From an uncultured bacterium (lineage in GTDB: Bacteria > CALINM01), in contig CALINM010000044.1 in assembly GCA_938045315.1 (NCBI GenBank), forward strand, positions 1 through 9,929: 9,929 nucleotides of DNA. Direction: 5' to 3'. A program made the position numbers and the translations under genes. The first letter of the stretch is position 1. The number at the start of each line of letters is the position of its first letter. Shown here one piece after another: positions 7,176-9,929 of the stretch. The notes beneath the pieces are model-generated. The model made no database searches. It was given only the letters and a program-made list of their open reading frames with translations, and was not told the DNA's origin.

Positions 7176-7458
7176 TATTTAGCCCTTCAATCAGCTTTTT
7201 CTTTAAATCTTTTCCAACTTTAAAAAAAGGAAGTTTTTTTGGTAGTACATCTATAATTTCACCTGTTTTAGGATTCCTTCCCTTTCTTGGCTGATAACTC
7301 TTAACAAAGAAACTACCAAACCCCCTTATCTCAATTCTTTCACCATTTAAAATAGCCCCTTTCATTTTGTCAAAAATAAAATCAACAATTTCCGTCGACT
7401 TTTTTTGAGAAATTTTCATTTCCTCAGCAAGAATACTAATAATATCTGATCTTTTCAT
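7168..7458 (-). CDS. ihfB: HU/IHF-family DNA-bending protein, IHF-beta-like
   Basis: A 96-residue nucleoid protein. Seen: N-terminal helices (DIISILAEEMKISQKKSTEIV), the core RIEIRGFGSF at 41-50, the beta-arm GRNPKTGE at 60-67 with Pro63 that intercalates into DNA, and a C-terminal LPFFKVGKDLKKKL. The Arg-Gly in IRGFGSF and the FFKVGK ending favour IHF-beta over HU (which usually has LVGFGTF and FKPGK). IHF-beta normally works as a heterodimer with IHF-alpha, and no alpha gene is in the window, so homodimer action or a partner elsewhere must be assumed. It lies between a sensor gene (22-base gap) and korD (8-base overlap) in the same direction. A G-rich GGGGGA about six bases before the ATG may act as ribosome site. 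HU remains an alternative. Confidence 0.9.
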   Translation of the reverse strand: MKRSDIISILAEEMKISQKKSTEIVDFIFDKMKGAILNGERIEIRGFGSFFVKSYQPRKGRNPKTGEIIDVLPKKLPFFKVGKDLKKKLIEGLNNE

Positions 7459-7480
7459 ACATTATCCCCCACACTTTTTT

Positions 7481-9232
7481 CTATGTTAACTGGATTTTGA
7501 TATTAAAAGGATAATTTGATTCTACTTTAACAGAACCATTCATAACTTTTAAAAAACTTTTCAAATGCCAGTAGAAAAAATAAACTCCGTTGTCTATATC
7601 AAACCAATCATCTTTGCAGGCAACTTTTAGAGCATCTTCTAATTCCATTATAGATGGATTATTTTCTATAGCTTCAGAAATGTTAAATATAAAAGATAGT
7701 TCTACTTTACCATCAAGTTCATTAACACTCCACATTGGTGACATAATTCCATAATTATAAAATGCCATACATAACATTTTTATTAGGAAAGCTAATTTTT
7801 GAAAATCTCCTAATTTTTTTATTAATAAGATTTCTTCTCTTTCTACAGTGCAACTTACTTTAATATCCTCTTCAATTTTTTTTATTAAATCTCCCATACT
7901 AAAAATGTGGAATTTGATATCTTCTTCTAAACCAATATTATTCAACATACTTATATCTTCTTTAATATCTATAACCCTATGAAGGGGATTATAAAAAACA
8001 TTCTTAATGTCTTTTAAAATTTTAAATTTATCTTCTTCCTTCATAGCAGTTAATATTGACCCATAGCTTCTTAATATAGAAAGGCTATTACTCATTTCAT
8101 CAAGTAAATTTGACAAAATATTTTTTTTGTTCCTTGCTAGCCATTTAATATAATGAAACTGAGCGACACAATCTTTATATTCTTGTTTTACGATCGTTTC
8201 AATTTCTTTTCTTATTTTTAACTCGCTTTCTTTTTTTGAACTTAATTTATGAAAAAATTCGATGTTTGCTAAATAAACAGCAAGTTGATTCCCTACTGCT
8301 TCAAAAAATTTTAAATTATCATCGTTAAACTCATCGTAAACACTTTTAAAACCAAGTATTGTTCCTAAATATTTACCATGAAAAATAAGGGGAAACCATA
8401 AAATAGGCATATTTTCGAAGCTTACTTTGTTAATTTTATTTGTCACATCCACTGTTATCAGTCCCTCTTCTTTCCATTCTTTTATTTTATTAACCCAGAA
8501 ATCTATTTTTTCCTTTTCGTTTCTATTAACTTTTCTATCAACAGTACTTATAATGTCTCCTTTAAAAAACCCTTCACAGGACAATAATAGTGTTATATTT
8601 ATTGCTTTTACTAAGCGTCTTAGTTCATAAATAATATATTCTAGAACTTTATCATAAGGTAAATTACTTAAAAAAGCCTGTGTTATATTAAAAAGCGCAC
8701 CAATTTCATAAATTTTAGTTTTCAAGGAAGTAACATCCTGTATTATCAAAAAAATACCTGTACATTTATTGTTGTTAATAATGTTATATAAAGATACGTG
8801 TAAGGTTTTATTATTATGGTTTAAAATTACATTTTCTCTTAAGTTATAAGACGCTGAAAATACCTTATTATAAGCCTCTTTTAGTTCTGGTATCTTATCT
8901 AAATCCAATATATCATTAATTGTGTAACCTATTAAATGATGTTCTTCTTTGCCAAACATGAGAAAAAAAGAACGATTAGCAAATATAATATGACCCGATT
9001 CGTCTAATTCCGCTACACCTTCTACAAGATTTTCAAATATTACAGAATGATGTACCTCTACTTTTAGAAGTTCTTTTACAATTTGCCTTGGATAAATATC
9101 TTCTAAACCAAATATTTTATTTGACTTATTTAATGTGAGCACATCTAAGCTGGGCATTATTTCAGCAAAGACATCTTTCATTTTGTTTAAAGGCCCCTTT
9201 GCCACAATTAATATCAGCAAAAATTTCATCAT
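7481..9232 (-). CDS. PAS-GAF sensor with degenerate histidine-kinase core (C-terminal part of a frameshifted gene)
   Basis: Open frame of up to 583 codons holding the larger part of a signalling protein. Numbering is from the ATG at 9232. Residues 1-30 are the end of a receiver domain (IVAKGPLNKM with the conserved Lys12). A PAS domain follows at about 60-170 (FENLVEGVAELDESGHIIFAN, ending FLIIQDVTS), then a GAF domain at about 175-325 (ending LGTILGFKSV...NQLAVYLANIEF), a coiled coil at about 325-355, and a HisKA/HATPase-like tail at about 365-583. In the tail, the HELRTPL position reads DEMSNSL (Asp378 instead of the phospho-acceptor His), the N-box asparagine is not recognisable and the G-boxes are missing, although the ending NGSVKVES...NIKIQLT still looks like an HATPase end. 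The ATG at 9232 has only GGGAAG touching it, poor for independent initiation; the natural N-terminus is the receiver fragment just upstream. Confidence 0.8.
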   Translation of the reverse strand: MMKFLLILIVAKGPLNKMKDVFAEIMPSLDVLTLNKSNKIFGLEDIYPRQIVKELLKVEVHHSVIFENLVEGVAELDESGHIIFANRSFFLMFGKEEHHLIGYTINDILDLDKIPELKEAYNKVFSASYNLRENVILNHNNKTLHVSLYNIINNNKCTGIFLIIQDVTSLKTKIYEIGALFNITQAFLSNLPYDKVLEYIIYELRRLVKAINITLLLSCEGFFKGDIISTVDRKVNRNEKEKIDFWVNKIKEWKEEGLITVDVTNKINKVSFENMPILWFPLIFHGKYLGTILGFKSVYDEFNDDNLKFFEAVGNQLAVYLANIEFFHKLSSKKESELKIRKEIETIVKQEYKDCVAQFHYIKWLARNKKNILSNLLDEMSNSLSILRSYGSILTAMKEEDKFKILKDIKNVFYNPLHRVIDIKEDISMLNNIGLEEDIKFHIFSMGDLIKKIEEDIKVSCTVEREEILLIKKLGDFQKLAFLIKMLCMAFYNYGIMSPMWSVNELDGKVELSFIFNISEAIENNPSIMELEDALKVACKDDWFDIDNGVYFFYWHLKSFLKVMNGSVKVESNYPFNIKIQLT

Positions 9233-9512
9233 CTTCCCAGGAAATACTCTTGAGCGCAGCTGCTGTTATAAGTATTACAGGCTTTTTTTTATAATTGGGA
9301 ATCAATTTGACATATTTTGCGAGTCTAAAACCATCAATTTTTGGCATAACATAATCAAAAATAAAAAGATCATATTTTTCATTTCTTAGCTTTTCAAGGG
9401 CTTCTAACCCATCATAAGCTTTTTTAACCTCATATCCATAAGTAGTAATAAGATCACTAAAAAACTCAAGGTAAAATTGATTATTATCAGCAATTAAACA
9501 CTTTTTGACCAT
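9162..9512 (-). CDS. Response-regulator receiver domain (N-terminal part of the frameshifted gene)
   Basis: Open frame of 116 codons with a CheY-like receiver. Seen: LIADNNQFYLEFF with acidic Asp9 (the usual second acid is Asn10), the phospho-acceptor Asp53 in FIFDYVMPKIDG, and ILITAAA with Thr83. After about residue 100 the frame loses homology and ends in a cysteine-containing tail (KQNERCLC) that does not belong to the family; the missing last strand and lysine occur in the overlapping frame of the PAS-GAF region. So this is the head of one receiver-PAS-GAF-pseudokinase gene rather than a stand-alone regulator. AAAGGTG lies about five bases before the ATG, a good ribosome site, and the ATG shares one base with the stop of the diguanylate cyclase gene, so the two signalling genes are coupled. 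Confidence 0.85.
   Translation of the reverse strand: MVKKCLIADNNQFYLEFFSDLITTYGYEVKKAYDGLEALEKLRNEKYDLFIFDYVMPKIDGFRLAKYVKLIPNYKKKPVILITAAALKSISWEDDEIFADINCGKGAFKQNERCLC
9206..9223 (-). other. Frameshift junction joining receiver and PAS-GAF frames
   Basis: The receiver frame reads ...EIFAD and then goes off into NCGKGAF, while the frame shifted by +1 reads LIVAKGPLNKM, the expected last strand and conserved lysine of a receiver. Dropping one base at about 9212 gives ...FADLIVAKGPLNKM and a continuous protein of 676 residues. A run of five T (9219-9223 as A on the plus strand) nearby could be the true site. It may be a sequencing or assembly error, a real mutation, or a programmed +1 shift; no known slippery signal is evident. 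Confidence 0.8.
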
Positions 9513-9929
9513 TATACACCTTTATTAACATTTATAGTTATTCTCTCATCAATATCTTCATAATGAACACATCTATTTCTCCCCAATTTTTTTGCCTCAT
9601 AAAGAGCAGCATCAGCTAATTTTACCATATCTTCTGGATGATTTATATATTTTGATGGGAAAGTAACAATTCCTAAGCTAATTGTTACATCTCCCCTTTT
9701 ATCAATATGCTGGAAATGGTGGGATTCTACAGCTTTTCTAATTCTTTCAGCCTCTTGAATCGCACCAGTTGAGTTTGTGTGGGGAAGCAATAAAACAAAT
9801 TCTTCGCCCCCATATCTTGCAAAAATATCGTGCTTCCTAATATTAGACATAACAATCTTAGCCATTTCTACTAAAACACTATCTCCAACAACATGACCAT
9901 ATCTATCATTGATTCTTTTAAAATAATCA
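9512..9929 (-). CDS. Diguanylate cyclase, GGDEF domain (5' end outside window)
   Basis: C-terminal 138 residues of a diguanylate cyclase that makes c-di-GMP from two GTP. The frame stays open to the window edge, well beyond the internal ATG at 9865: the residues before that Met read DYFKRINDRYGHVVGD, the classic metal and nucleotide-binding part of the domain. Seen (numbered in the visible fragment): active-site GGEEF at 40-44; an RxxD inhibitory site RKHD at 31-34, exactly five residues before it; TISLGIVTFP and ADAALYEAKKLGRNR near the end, also standard. The enzyme should be active and product-inhibited. What regulates it is upstream of the window; a receiver (PleD-like) or PAS domain would be usual. 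It is followed directly by the receiver-PAS-GAF gene with a one-base overlap. Confidence 0.95.
   Translation of the reverse strand, partial: DYFKRINDRYGHVVGDSVLVEMAKIVMSNIRKHDIFARYGGEEFVLLLPHTNSTGAIQEAERIRKAVESHHFQHIDKRGDVTISLGIVTFPSKYINHPEDMVKLADAALYEAKKLGRNRCVHYEDIDERITINVNKGV

Larger units (their letters stand above)
1689..9929 (-). other. Probable long operon: signalling, IHF, oxoacid oxidoreductase, peptidase, envelope genes
   Basis: All genes from 9929 down to 1689 point the same way, and neighbours either overlap by 1-11 bases or are at most 22 bases apart (the largest gap lies between the sensor gene and ihfB, 7459-7480). I see no internal terminator or clear internal promoter. Co-transcription is inferred; the upstream promoter lies outside the window, and promoters inside coding regions remain possible, for example ahead of ihfB or the XRE-cupin gene. 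Confidence 0.6.

Noticed and set aside
7168-7458. IHF/HU gene as a sign of a phage or mobile island
   Set aside because: It overlaps korD and lies in a continuous run of chromosomal genes; no integrase, repeats or attachment sites are visible.
8427-8630. Plus-strand open frame inside the GAF region
   Set aside because: Antisense shadow of the GAF domain; Ser/Phe/Leu-rich with no ribosome site or recognisable domain.
9224-9232. Independent translation start of the PAS-GAF protein at the double ATG
   Set aside because: The only purine-rich stretch (GGGAAG) abuts the ATG, and the first 30 residues are the end of a receiver domain, so the start is an artefact of the frameshift.
9135-9389. Plus-strand open frame opposite the receiver/PAS region
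   Set aside because: It lies antisense to clear receiver coding sequence, shows no family motif and has a low-complexity Ile/Phe/Lys composition.

Overview
The window is AT-rich and densely packed with protein genes. It suggests a Gram-negative, anaerobic, low-GC bacterium, possibly of the Desulfobacterota or a neighbouring lineage. The reasons are a ferredoxin-dependent 2-oxoacid oxidoreductase in four subunits, a periplasmic lytic transglycosylase with a DUF4124-like N-terminus, an IHF-beta-like protein, and signalling proteins of the receiver/PAS/GAF/GGDEF type. No lineage is proven by the sequence. I see no RNA genes, insertion sequences, CRISPR array or phage genes, and no gene-free stretch longer than about 25 bases.

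Left part (20-1694, plus strand): two translationally coupled genes. The first is a radical SAM protein of the spore photoproduct lyase family. The second is a purine nucleosidase-like protein of the MTA/SAH nucleosidase superfamily. The nucleosidase ends in a six-base stop-to-stop overlap with the end of the long minus-strand cluster.

Rest (9929 down to 1689, minus strand): an almost gapless run of genes that probably forms one long transcription unit. In transcription order it holds: a diguanylate cyclase (5' end outside the window); a receiver-PAS-GAF-pseudo-histidine-kinase gene split by a frameshift near 9212; an IHF-beta-like DNA-bending protein; the ferredoxin (delta), alpha, beta and gamma subunits of a 2-oxoacid:ferredoxin oxidoreductase of the KOR/VOR type; an XRE-cupin regulator; an M24 aminopeptidase/dipeptidase; a DUF4124-lytic transglycosylase; and a CDP-alcohol phosphatidyltransferase (PgsA).

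The middle of this run makes sense as peptide or amino-acid catabolism: a peptidase releases amino acids, and their 2-oxoacids are oxidised to acyl-CoA with reduced ferredoxin, probably under the XRE-cupin regulator. The upstream genes add c-di-GMP signalling and an unusual sensor whose kinase core appears dead. The last two genes serve the cell envelope. The most noteworthy points are the frameshifted pseudo-kinase with a receiver at its N-terminus, and the radical SAM/nucleosidase pair, where the second enzyme could act on a nucleoside by-product of the first.
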